Source of the DNA: an uncultured Cryptobacterium sp. | Lineage (GTDB): Bacteria; Actinomycetota; Coriobacteriia; Coriobacteriales; Eggerthellaceae | Assembly: GCA_900554685.1 (NCBI GenBank) | Contig: USIG01000090.1 | Span: 1 to 7,203, forward strand | Reading direction: 5' to 3' | Length of the DNA: 7,203 bases | Part shown: piece by piece, positions 1-5,591 of the stretch | How positions within the stretch are numbered: position 1 is the first letter of the stretch | How the letters are laid out: every line of letters starts with the position of its first letter | Position numbers and translations under genes: made by a program | The notes under the pieces: generated by a model | Seen by the model: only the letters and a program-made list of their open reading frames with translations | What the model was told of the DNA's origin: nothing | The model's database searches: none

Positions 1-623
1 ACTATCCTAAGTCTCGTACCGACGTTCCTAATCCTTTCAACAACACCTATCGCACCGCTGACGACAAGTGGATCTACATCTGCATGCCTCAGTACGATAA
101 GTACTACGAAATGATGATGGATATCTTCGGTTACCCAGAGCAGAAGGACAATCCTGACACTAAGGACCTTCCTCACTTGAAGGCATCCGGTAAGAACGTT
201 GAAGTTATTAAGTGGCTCGAGGCTGCTTTTGCTAAGAAGGACTTCGATTACTGGATGGAACAGTTCCGTATTCATCAGGTTCCTGCTCAGAAGTTGTTCC
301 GCTTCACGGACATCTTGAAGGACGAAGAGGCATACGTAAACGACTCCTTGCGTTATGTTGAATATGACGAGTGGGGCAAGCATGCTTTGCCTATGACTCC
401 TCTTCGCTTCGGTTCCGCTGGCGATCCTCCTGTTATCCTTGCTAAGCCAATCGGCTACCACACCAAGGAAATCATGGAGAAGTATGGTTACTCCGATGAA
501 GAGATCGCTCGCATTGAGAATGAAGGCGGCGTAGGCGTTTACCATGGTGAGCCTATTCCTGATACCATCTTCAAGTCTGAGCGCCAGCTCAAGGGCGAAG
601 CTCCTTGCACTTGGGAGGACTAG
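1..623 (+). CDS. CaiB/BaiF-type (class III) CoA-transferase, C-terminal part
   Basis: The reading frame is open from base 3 to the TAG at 621-623, giving 206 residues with no start codon in the window, so the gene is cut at its 5' end. Family members are about 400 residues, so roughly the C-terminal half is present. The first residues (NPFNNTYRTADDKWIYI) match the conserved 'N..YRT.DG.W' strand that opens the second half of class III CoA-transferases. Later comes a 'PMTPLRFG' segment and a 'GYHTKEIMEKYGYSDEEIARI' tail, which are the usual family ending. These enzymes move CoA between carboxylic acids in the cytoplasm. The catalytic Asp lies in the missing N-terminal half, so activity and substrate (carnitine, bile acid, aryl-lactate or other) cannot be judged. 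Lysine is almost always AAG and codon choice is strongly biased compared with the other genes here, which suggests high expression. The internal ATG at 84 is not the real start. Confidence 0.9.
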   Translation, partial: YPKSRTDVPNPFNNTYRTADDKWIYICMPQYDKYYEMMMDIFGYPEQKDNPDTKDLPHLKASGKNVEVIKWLEAAFAKKDFDYWMEQFRIHQVPAQKLFRFTDILKDEEAYVNDSLRYVEYDEWGKHALPMTPLRFGSAGDPPVILAKPIGYHTKEIMEKYGYSDEEIARIENEGGVGVYHGEPIPDTIFKSERQLKGEAPCTWED

Positions 624-636
624 TAAGTCAGTAAGT

Positions 637-648
637 CGCTTATAAGCG
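637..648. repeat. 12-bp perfect palindrome after the CoA-transferase stop
   Basis: CGCTTATAAGCG is its own reverse complement and lies 13 bases after the CoA-transferase stop. No T-run follows, so it is not an intrinsic terminator by itself. It may be a small 3'-UTR hairpin or a protein site. Chance occurrence is possible. Confidence 0.35.
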
Positions 649-653
649 TAGCT

Positions 654-677
654 ACTAGCGCAAACACTAGTGCAAAC
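654..677. repeat. Two tandem 12-bp units
   Basis: ACTAGCGCAAAC is followed directly by ACTAGTGCAAAC, with one mismatch between them. They lie in the 3' untranslated stretch of the CoA-transferase. No function is evident. Confidence 0.4.
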
Positions 678-744
678 GAGACCTGTAAATCAGGCGGGTA
701 GCTGCTGAAGGTTCACCGAAGAACTCGCACCATATATAAACACG

Positions 745-774
745 AGAGGCACGCGTTCTGCGTGCCTCTTTTTT
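745..774 (+). terminator. Rho-independent terminator of the CoA-transferase
   Basis: The stem AGAGGCACGC (745-754) pairs perfectly over 10 bp with GCGTGCCTCT (760-769) around the 5-base loop GTTCT. A run of T continues to 774. It closes the CoA-transferase transcript about 120 bases after the stop codon. Almost the same hairpin recurs at 4642-4666. Confidence 0.9.
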
Positions 775-849
775 GCTGGAAAGATCATTAACTGGCAGAT
801 TTCCGTGAAATAATACCTGGGAAAATCTATAGCAAAATTTAGTTTTTGA

Positions 850-938
850 GTCCAACTCACTAACTCAAAATAGTCCAACTCCCTAAGTTGAAACGGTCCA
901 ACTCGCTAAACAAAAATGGTCCAACTCAACAATTCGAT
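850..938. repeat. Left 23-bp repeat array (four units) upstream of the ATPase
   Basis: The core GTCCAACTC begins at 850, 873, 896 and 919, an exact 23-bp spacing. After each core the first three units continue with CTAA and an A-rich tail. The last unit ends in AACAATTCGAT at 938. The whole 89-bp stretch matches 2314-2402, on the far side of the ATPase gene, with five differences by eye. It lies in the same orientation there, so the gene is bracketed by direct repeats. The array stops exactly where the extended -10 element of the ATPase promoter begins. Possible roles are a multi-site operator, or the end of a mobile or recombining cassette. Neither is shown by sequence alone. Confidence 0.9.
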
Positions 939-946
939 GCTATACT
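938..946 (+). promoter_or_regulatory. Extended -10 promoter of the ATPase gene
   Basis: TGCTATACT contains the extended -10 TG motif and a hexamer one base away from TATAAT. Transcription would start near 953, about 40 bases before the ATG at 992. No good -35 hexamer is seen 17 bases upstream, where the last repeat unit lies. Such a promoter can depend on the TG motif or on a protein bound to the repeats. Confidence 0.5.
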
Positions 947-979
947 TATCGTGATTTCTTACCAATGAGCAGCTGTTAT

Positions 980-984
980 GAGGA
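980..984 (+). promoter_or_regulatory. Ribosome binding site that sets the ATPase start
   Basis: GAGGA lies seven bases before the ATG at 992. The earlier in-frame ATG at 965 has no purine-rich site in front of it, so 992 is preferred. Confidence 0.7.
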
Positions 985-991
985 ATTACCT

Positions 992-2281
992 ATGATTCGC
1001 AAGCACCGTATTTTTTCGCTTTCAGAAAATGGCTATCTACCTCGAGTGATTGACTCGTCGTTAAAAAAAGCACTTAAGGCATCGGGTGCCGTTCAGATCA
1101 AGGGGCCTAAATGGTGCGGAAAAACAGCAACAGCCGAACACCACTCAGCAAGTCAGGTGTATTTGCAGGATCCTGATCGCCGAGCTTCCTTGTTGGCACT
1201 TGCTGAAACAAAACCTTCTCTTATTCTCGAAGGTGATGAACCTCGTCTGATTGACGAATGGCAAGAAGCGCCGCAGTTATGGGATGCGGTTCGTTTTGCG
1301 GTTGATCATGGTAAGGGAAAAGGGCGTTTCATCTTAACGGGTTCATCGACCCCAAAGATTAAACCAGCCCATTCAGGAGTAGGACGTATTGCCCCTTTGC
1401 GGATGCGCACCATGTCCCTTTATGAATCTCAAGAATCAAATGCTGCCGTATCGCTTTCTTCTTTGTTTGAAGGAAATACTGACATTTCCGGATTGGCAGA
1501 TTTCGATATTCAGGATATTGCTTTTGCGATATGTAGAGGAGGGTGGCCAGAAGCGGTTCTTGATCCCGACGAAGAAACAGCGTTAATGCAGGCAAGCAAC
1601 TACGTAACTGAACTCATTGAATCGGATATTGAAGCGATGGATGGGATAAAACGTAACGCTTCGTGGATGCGCTCAATTATGCGCTCGTATGCTCGTAATA
1701 TTTCTTCAGAAGCAGCTCTTACTACTATTGCCGCCGACATGCAGGGCGAACCACCTTCTATGGCTACTGTTGCCGAATATGTCGATGCATTGGCTCGTGC
1801 TTCTGTAACGGAAGATTTGGAGGCATGGAGTCCTCGACTGCGTTCCAAAACGGCAATACGAACCAGTCCAACACGCCATTTCACGGATCCGGCAATTGCA
1901 GCCGCATTGCTTAATGCTTCACCTGCGTTGCTGTTGGAAGACTTTAATACGTTTGGATTGTTGTTTGAATCAATGTGCGTAAGAGATTTGCGTGTATACA
2001 CAGAGGCATTACGCGGTAATGTTTTTCATTACCGCGACAAGACCGGGCTCGAAGCAGATGCAGTATTATCCTTGCACGATGGGCGTTGGGCCTTGGTAGA
2101 AGTAAAAATGGGACACTCTAAGATCGATGAAGCGGCAGAGCATTTGAAAAAGCTTGCTTCCCGTATCGATACCGATCACGAAGGAACTCCTTCATTCTTG
2201 ATGGTACTTACGGCAACGGAAGCGGCGTATAGAAGAGAGGATGGGGTAGTGGTGGTACCTCTTGCATGCCTGGCGCCATAA
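992..2281 (+). CDS. AAA-type ATP-binding protein with DUF4143 domain
   Basis: The protein has 429 residues from the ATG at 992, chosen for its GAGGA site. An AAA ATPase domain comes first: Walker A GPKWCGKT at residues 38-45 (Lys44, Thr45), a Walker B-like LIDEWQ at 86-91 (Asp88, Glu89), and FILTGSS at 113-119 in the sensor position. The C-terminal DUF4143 part has FES at about 325-327, Asp356 in LEADAVL, and Glu370-Val-Lys372 in LVEVKMG. This is the D...ExK arrangement of PD-(D/E)xK nuclease folds. Proteins of this type are widespread, often in many copies per genome, and their role is poorly understood. ATP hydrolysis and DNA handling are inferred. No partner gene sits beside it: the neighbours face away or converge. 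Unusually, the gene is bracketed by direct arrays of 23-bp repeats, which suggests a cassette that moves or is maintained as a unit. All key motifs look intact. Cytoplasmic, with no signal or membrane segment. Confidence 0.92.
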   Translation: MIRKHRIFSLSENGYLPRVIDSSLKKALKASGAVQIKGPKWCGKTATAEHHSASQVYLQDPDRRASLLALAETKPSLILEGDEPRLIDEWQEAPQLWDAVRFAVDHGKGKGRFILTGSSTPKIKPAHSGVGRIAPLRMRTMSLYESQESNAAVSLSSLFEGNTDISGLADFDIQDIAFAICRGGWPEAVLDPDEETALMQASNYVTELIESDIEAMDGIKRNASWMRSIMRSYARNISSEAALTTIAADMQGEPPSMATVAEYVDALARASVTEDLEAWSPRLRSKTAIRTSPTRHFTDPAIAAALLNASPALLLEDFNTFGLLFESMCVRDLRVYTEALRGNVFHYRDKTGLEADAVLSLHDGRWALVEVKMGHSKIDEAAEHLKKLASRIDTDHEGTPSFLMVLTATEAAYRREDGVVVVPLACLAP

Positions 2282-2290
2282 AGTAAGACA

Positions 2291-2402
2291 GTCCAACTCT
2301 TCAAGCCAAAATCGTCCAACTCGCTAACTCAAACCAGTCCAACTCCCTAAATTGAAACGGTCCAACTCGCTAAATAAAAATGGTCCAACTCAACAATTCG
2401 AT
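2291..2402. repeat. Right 23-bp repeat array (five units) downstream of the ATPase
   Basis: The core GTCCAACTC begins at 2291, 2314, 2337, 2360 and 2383, again exactly 23 bp apart. The last three units (2337-2402) differ from 873-938 at only two of 66 positions. The array starts nine bases after the ATPase stop and ends inside the convergent regulator gene, giving its stop codon and last three codons. No inverted repeat with a T-run is seen, so it is not an obvious terminator between the two converging genes. Confidence 0.9.
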
Positions 2403-3784
2403 AGATGTCCATCGTCAGATAAAAGAACATCCTTTATGGCATACGCGCCCCGATAAAACTCTTCGATTGTTTTTGGTGAGCAAGTAGCCACAAACAGAGC
2501 ATTATCAGCAGCACCTTCGCCTACGGCAAAATGACTAGAAGGAAAGACTCTAACACCTTTTTCGAGCAATAGGTCTGCGCATGTTTTTGCGCGAAAGCCC
2601 TCAGGTAAAACAAGCCATTGCGCGAGAGATTCGCGTCCTAAAGGGCAGGCGGGGAATAATGCACTGAAGGCAGAATTGCGAAAGCGAGCCATTTCGCGTT
2701 TTTCGTCCAGAATACGTCGGTGAATTCCTCGATCAATCAGATCGGTTGCAACCGCTAAGTCAAAGGGCGGCAGTTTGAAGATGGAAGCAAAAATTCCTTG
2801 CGAAATAACTTTCTTCAGAGAAGATGGGACTGCCAGATAAGCAACTTTAAGTCCACCGCCGATGGGAAGTGAAAGACCGCTTATATAGATAACATGATCT
2901 GAATCATAGTTGTAGAGCGGCACCGGTTTTCGTTCGAAGAGCGGCAGAAAGGCATCGTCTTCTATGATGAAAAAGTTGTGCTGCTGTGCCAAACGCGCCA
3001 ATTCAATACGTCGATTTTCACTCATGACAGTATTGGTGGGATCTCCATTCGGGAGGATATAGAGAGCCTTAATGTTTGAAACCTTGCATGCGGCAGCAAG
3101 CTTTCTGATGTTGATGCCTTCGCTATCGTTTTCAATGGGAACAAGTTTCATACCTAACAAAGATGCGGCAGCGACAAAGCTGGGGTTGGTGTACTGACTT
3201 ACCGCAAGAGCGTTTCCTTCTTCAAAAAGAGAGGCAAGTACTACGGTGTAAGCGTGTGAGGTACCCATAGTAATAAGTAGGTCATCGGGCGAAACCGCTA
3301 CCCCAAGTTCTAAAAGCCAGGTAACTCCGGCTTCGATTTGTTTTTCGCTTCCTAAGTGATGTTCGTAATCAAAAAGGGAGGCAGAATCAGGATTTTTCAA
3401 CACGCGTAATCCCGCTTGCCTAATAAGTTTTGCATGAATCCAGGAGGGGGTAAGCGTGCCCATATTGATGAGTGACGAATCGTTTAAGTGAGGCACAAAA
3501 GGCTTTTGGGCGGCAGTGGGTGAAACGAACGATCCGCGTCCCACAACGGCATTGATAAGGCCCTGTTTTTCGCAGAGATGATACGCCTTAGTTACTGTGC
3601 TGAGATTTACTTCTAAATAGCGAGCAAGTTCACGTTGGGGTGGAAGTTTAGTGTAGGGCGCAAGAATACCTTTACGAATGTCCTGCTCAATCAGATCAGC
3701 CAAGCTTCGATAAAAAGGTTTGACAAGTTGTTCCCTATTGGGTTTCCAAGATAGTTCATAGGTGTTTAAGAGGGGAGCTACCAT
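2390..3784 (-). CDS. GntR/MocR-type transcriptional regulator with degenerate aminotransferase domain
   Basis: The protein has 464 residues from the ATG at 3784, which has GGAAG just upstream. A TTG at 3808 would add eight residues but has no ribosome site. Residues about 22-90 form a GntR-type winged helix (LPPQRELARYLEVNLSTVTKAY, then GLINAVVGRGSFV). From about 105 to the end it resembles class I aminotransferases, as in MocR/GabR/PdxR regulators that sense metabolites through PLP. The cofactor-contact Asp pair is kept in FFIIEDDAFLPL (276-277). However, the segment YISGLSLPIGGGLKVAYLAVP aligns with the family's Y-x-x-x-F-S-K...PGLR-x-GY, and Leu306 stands where the Schiff-base lysine should be. 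The usual Arg is Lys313, and PTG is PTN (249-251). The domain therefore probably binds PLP weakly or senses another ligand. The last codons and the stop come from the 23-bp repeat array. It is divergent from the YagU-like gene, a likely target, and may also control itself. Confidence 0.9.
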   Translation of the reverse strand: MVAPLLNTYELSWKPNREQLVKPFYRSLADLIEQDIRKGILAPYTKLPPQRELARYLEVNLSTVTKAYHLCEKQGLINAVVGRGSFVSPTAAQKPFVPHLNDSSLINMGTLTPSWIHAKLIRQAGLRVLKNPDSASLFDYEHHLGSEKQIEAGVTWLLELGVAVSPDDLLITMGTSHAYTVVLASLFEEGNALAVSQYTNPSFVAAASLLGMKLVPIENDSEGINIRKLAAACKVSNIKALYILPNGDPTNTVMSENRRIELARLAQQHNFFIIEDDAFLPLFERKPVPLYNYDSDHVIYISGLSLPIGGGLKVAYLAVPSSLKKVISQGIFASIFKLPPFDLAVATDLIDRGIHRRILDEKREMARFRNSAFSALFPACPLGRESLAQWLVLPEGFRAKTCADLLLEKGVRVFPSSHFAVGEGAADNALFVATCSPKTIEEFYRGAYAIKDVLLSDDGHLSNC

Positions 3785-3917
3785 GATCTTCCAAACTTTG
3801 TATGGCAAACAATGTTGTAGTAATGCAGCTATTTTACTCGTGCAAGAATGTGTCTGGCCTTATTGAGAGGCCCAGTTTTACAAAACAGAAAAGAGCTTTA
3901 CTAAGAAAGGAGCCAAA
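3785..3917. promoter_or_regulatory. Divergent control region between the MocR-type regulator and the YagU-like gene
   Basis: These 133 bases must hold both promoters and probably the regulator's binding sites. A short inverted repeat GGCCT (3856-3860) / AGGCC (3868-3872) lies near the middle and is the best operator candidate. TTTACA at 3877-3882 could serve as a -35 for the rightward gene, but no well-spaced -10 follows. AAAGGAG at 3906-3912 is a strong ribosome site five bases before the ATG at 3918. Exact promoters are not resolved. Confidence 0.4.
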
Positions 3918-4445
3918 ATGACCGACGCAAAGCCTAAGACTTCGTCAGTTGTTCTTAAGAGCATTTGGTATGGCTTCATTGCGGGTATGATTTCCGGCAT
4001 GGTGAAAATAGGCTGGGAGAATATTTTCCCTCCACGTACTATTGCTCGCAATGAGATCAATCCTCCTCAGCACATGGCACAGCAGATTGGTATCCCAGAC
4101 GATATCATTTTCTCGACGGTTTACTATGCTGATCAGCCTGTTCAGTGGTTCACTCTCATTCTGCACTTCTCGTTTGCAATTGTGTTCTCTATTCTGTTCA
4201 TCTTGCTTATTCAGAAATGGAAGCAGGTAGCAGTGGCGCAGGGTGCTGTATACGGTATCGTGCTGTGGATTGTGTGGCATGTTGTACTCATGCCTGCACT
4301 GGGCACTGTTCCCGCTCCTTGGGATCAGCCGTTCACTGAGCACTTCTCTGAAATTTTTGGACACATTATTTGGGCATGGTCTATTGCGGCAACTGCATAC
4401 TTTTTGATTGCAAAACAAAAGAAAAAGACCCTCTCTAATTTCTAG
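3918..4445 (+). CDS. YagU-like inner-membrane protein (DUF1440 family)
   Basis: The protein has 175 residues, and its start is fixed by AAAGGAG five bases upstream. Four membrane segments are visible, at about residues 15-34, 77-98, 105-128 and 146-165, with a basic tail (KQKKK). Three segments resemble E. coli YagU: GMISGMVKIGWENIFPPR near the N-terminus, the MPALGTVP-APWDQP loop, and SEIFGHIIWAWSI in the last membrane span (YagU has SEIFGHLVWFWSI). E. coli YagU, about 204 residues, has been linked to acid resistance. Its molecular activity is unknown, so transport or stress roles are only possibilities here. The gene stands alone and is divergent from the MocR-type regulator, which may control it. 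The nearest terminator is about 200 bases downstream. Confidence 0.85.
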   Translation: MTDAKPKTSSVVLKSIWYGFIAGMISGMVKIGWENIFPPRTIARNEINPPQHMAQQIGIPDDIIFSTVYYADQPVQWFTLILHFSFAIVFSILFILLIQKWKQVAVAQGAVYGIVLWIVWHVVLMPALGTVPAPWDQPFTEHFSEIFGHIIWAWSIAATAYFLIAKQKKKTLSNF

Positions 4446-4545
4446 ATTATCGAGAACGAATCAAGGGTTCTGCTTCGCAACTTGTCTCTGGTAGGGTTTC
4501 GTCATATACCTGGGGGCATCCATAAGGATCGTAGTGAAGAGTGAC

Positions 4546-4584
4546 TGCAAAGAATGCTTGCAAAGAACGCCTGCAAGAGGGCAT
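4546..4584. repeat. 13-bp tandem repeat, two good units and one degenerate
   Basis: TGCAAAGAATGCT (4546-4558) is followed by TGCAAAGAACGCC (4559-4571) and then by a poorer copy, TGCAAGAGGGCAT (4572-4584). Further CTGCAAG words follow. It lies in non-coding DNA downstream of the YagU-like gene. No function is evident. Confidence 0.4.
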
Positions 4585-4641
4585 CACCAGGAATTACTGC
4601 AAGGCAAAGGGTTGTCAAAAGCCATCAAAGAAGCCATTACG

Positions 4642-4670
4642 AGAGGCACGCGTTATGCGTGCCTCTATTT
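4642..4670 (+). terminator. Rho-independent terminator, second copy of the 745-774 hairpin
   Basis: The stem AGAGGCACGC (4642-4651) pairs with GCGTGCCTCT (4657-4666) around GTTAT, followed by ATTTT. The 28 nt at 4639-4666 match 742-769 with a single loop difference. It probably ends the YagU-like transcript, about 200 bases past its stop. The T-run is shorter than in the first copy. Confidence 0.8.
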
Positions 4671-4746
4671 TGTAGGGTAACACCCCAAGAATAAACTGCT
4701 CACTATGCGGGGGTGATTGGACAGTTCCGTAGTTTCTCTATTGCTT

Positions 4747-5202
4747 TTATTGTCCGTCGCGCCTGATAACACTCGTGTTGGCAAGCCATAGTCCTCCAAG
4801 GAGCACCAAAATAGCAACCGAGAAAATAAGGGTGTTCATTGGATCGTCATGATAGAGAATGATCAGTCTAACAATCGCGGTAATGCCGATATAGATGAAG
4901 TAGCGCAAAGGGAAATGAAGCCCTGATTGGTAGTATTTTGAAATCAGCGCAAGAAACTCGAAGTATAAAAACCACGTGACAATGGAGGCAAGAATTTCGT
5001 TACTACTTACCTCATGTGCCACAAAGACAAGCAGAATTAAATTCCAAGTGCTCATCAAAAGCAAAACGGATAAAACGGCGCCCAGAATAAAGAGCGCTCC
5101 TGATAAGAACACCTGCATAGCGCGTGAAATGTTTTGGGGGCTTGCAAAAGTTTTAAGCGAAAACTTTTGCTTTGTATCAGAGGGATTATCGTGGGAAGTC
5201 AT
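4747..5202 (-). CDS. psiE: PsiE-family (phosphate-starvation-inducible) membrane protein
   Basis: The protein has 151 residues. Its start is fixed by AAAGGAG (5207-5213 on the complement), four bases before the ATG. After a polar N-terminus of about 28 residues there are four membrane segments, at about residues 33-61, 70-88, 101-118 and 123-142. The segment from Trp77 to Ile115 (WFLYFEFLALISKYYQSG, then HFPLRYFIYIGITAIVRLII) is the hallmark of PsiE and is nearly the same in the E. coli protein of about 136 residues. In E. coli psiE is induced by phosphate starvation, but its activity is not known. I see no clear Pho-box-like direct repeat upstream here, so phosphate control is not supported by this sequence. 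The gene is monocistronic and converges on the YagU-like gene. Confidence 0.9.
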   Translation of the reverse strand: MTSHDNPSDTKQKFSLKTFASPQNISRAMQVFLSGALFILGAVLSVLLLMSTWNLILLVFVAHEVSSNEILASIVTWFLYFEFLALISKYYQSGLHFPLRYFIYIGITAIVRLIILYHDDPMNTLIFSVAILVLLGGLWLANTSVIRRDGQ

Positions 5203-5420
5203 AAGGCTCCTTTATGTATAAATTAGTGTCTGGAATAAGACCAGGTTGGCATAACGAATAAGATTAGGTCCGCAGATTAGCGCAAAAGCAAAGAGTCACG
5301 TGTGTTTGTCACAGAGTTCTTACAAACGAATCGGTATAAGAAAGATATATGAGAGTAAATGGCACAAAATTAGTATCATTTATGAACTGATGAAAGCAGT
5401 TTATGGAAAGGTTTCTCATG

Positions 5421-5550
5421 CATCCATTGAGAAAGCCTAGGGCGCTGTAGATTGCGTCAGGCGCCCATTGAAAACCCAGGGCCGTAGATTGCGCCAGGTG
5501 CCCATTAAGAAAACCCCAGGGCGCCGTGGATCGTGTTAGGCATCCTGGGG
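5421..5550. repeat. Three degenerate tandem hairpin units of about 37-42 bp
   Basis: The units run 5421-5461, 5462-5498 and 5499-5540, and the first bases of a fourth follow. Each has a CCATT and A-rich start, then a CCYAGGGC word, CGTAGATTGCG or a variant, and an AGG end. Each can fold: GGGCGC (5440-5445) with GCGCCC (5461-5466), GGGC (5479-5482) with GCCC (5500-5503), and CCCCAGG (5514-5520) with CCTGGGG (5544-5550). Read on the minus strand, every hairpin is followed by a T-rich stretch. The block looks like a terminator that has been duplicated and has drifted. Confidence 0.7.
5507..5550 (-). terminator. Rho-independent terminator of the flavoprotein gene
   Basis: On the minus strand CCCCAGG (5550-5544) pairs over seven bases with CCTGGGG (5520-5514). 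A few more inner pairs (5523-5525 with 5539-5541) extend the stem. TTTTCTT follows at 5513-5507. It lies about 40 bases after the flavoprotein stop, in the right direction. The two hairpins beyond it may act as back-up. Confidence 0.75.
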
Positions 5551-5591
5551 TGCTTAAGCTTCAGGTTGCTATAAATCTCCGAGGTTTTTAT

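Larger units (their letters stand above)
624..991. other. Intergenic region between the CoA-transferase and the ATPase
   Basis: These 368 bases hold no convincing gene. From left to right they contain a 12-bp palindrome (637-648), a tandem 12-bp pair (654-677), a small CCTG/CAGG hairpin (682-694), the terminator (745-774), an AT-rich stretch (about 775-849), the four-unit 23-bp repeat array (850-938), the ATPase promoter (938-946) and its ribosome binding site (980-984). Short minus-strand open frames across 667-878 have no ribosome site and run through the terminator, so they are not called. Confidence 0.7.
4446..4746. other. Convergent intergenic region between the YagU-like and PsiE-like genes
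   Basis: This stretch of about 300 bases carries no convincing gene. It contains a weak AGAAC/GTTCT hairpin (4453-4471), a 13-bp tandem repeat (4546-4584), the terminator at 4642-4670, and a CACCCC/GGGGTG inverted pair (4681-4686 with about 4710-4716) near the end of the PsiE-like gene. A 44-codon frame from GTG 4541 runs through the terminator hairpin and lacks a ribosome site, so it is not called. Confidence 0.6.
5203..5591. other. Intergenic region between the PsiE-like and flavoprotein genes
   Basis: Both flanking genes read leftward, so these 389 bases hold the flavoprotein's 3' end (right part) and the PsiE-like promoter (left part). The right part carries the three-unit hairpin repeat (5421-5550) with a terminator. 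Bases about 5222-5420 are AT-rich. A well-spaced promoter for the PsiE-like gene could not be fixed. A 13-codon frame at 5349 lacks a clear ribosome site and is not called. Confidence 0.6.

Noticed and set aside
645..732. tRNA-Tyr-like element: CTGTAAA resembling a Tyr anticodon loop at about 683-689, GGTTC at about 711-715 and a CCA end at 730-732
   Set aside because: The five bases on each side of the loop do not pair, the T-arm does not close, and no 5' acceptor strand complements AACTCGC. It is not a tRNA, at most a chance resemblance.
965..991. ATG at 965 as the ATPase start
   Set aside because: It has no ribosome site, whereas the ATG at 992 has GAGGA seven bases upstream and MIRKHRIFSL is a more natural family N-terminus.
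1600..2001. 133-codon minus-strand frame inside the ATPase gene
   Set aside because: It is a shadow frame, since the ATPase reading is continuous with intact motifs on both sides.
850..2402. CRISPR array
   Set aside because: The conserved core is only nine bases, the between-core sequences are themselves similar, the 23-bp period is too short, and no cas genes are present.
3785..3808. TTG at 3808 as the regulator start
   Set aside because: There is no ribosome site before it. GGAAG precedes the ATG at 3784, although the spacing there is short, so a small doubt remains.
3945..4418. Long minus-strand frame opposite the YagU-like gene
   Set aside because: It is a shadow of the real gene. The plus strand has a strong ribosome site and clear family similarity.
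4541..4675. 44-codon frame starting with GTG
   Set aside because: It runs through the terminator hairpin, has no ribosome site, and its product is low-complexity and basic.
5349..5390. 13-codon leader-like frame
   Set aside because: It has no clear ribosome site, no attenuator hairpin after it, and lies far from any plus-strand gene.
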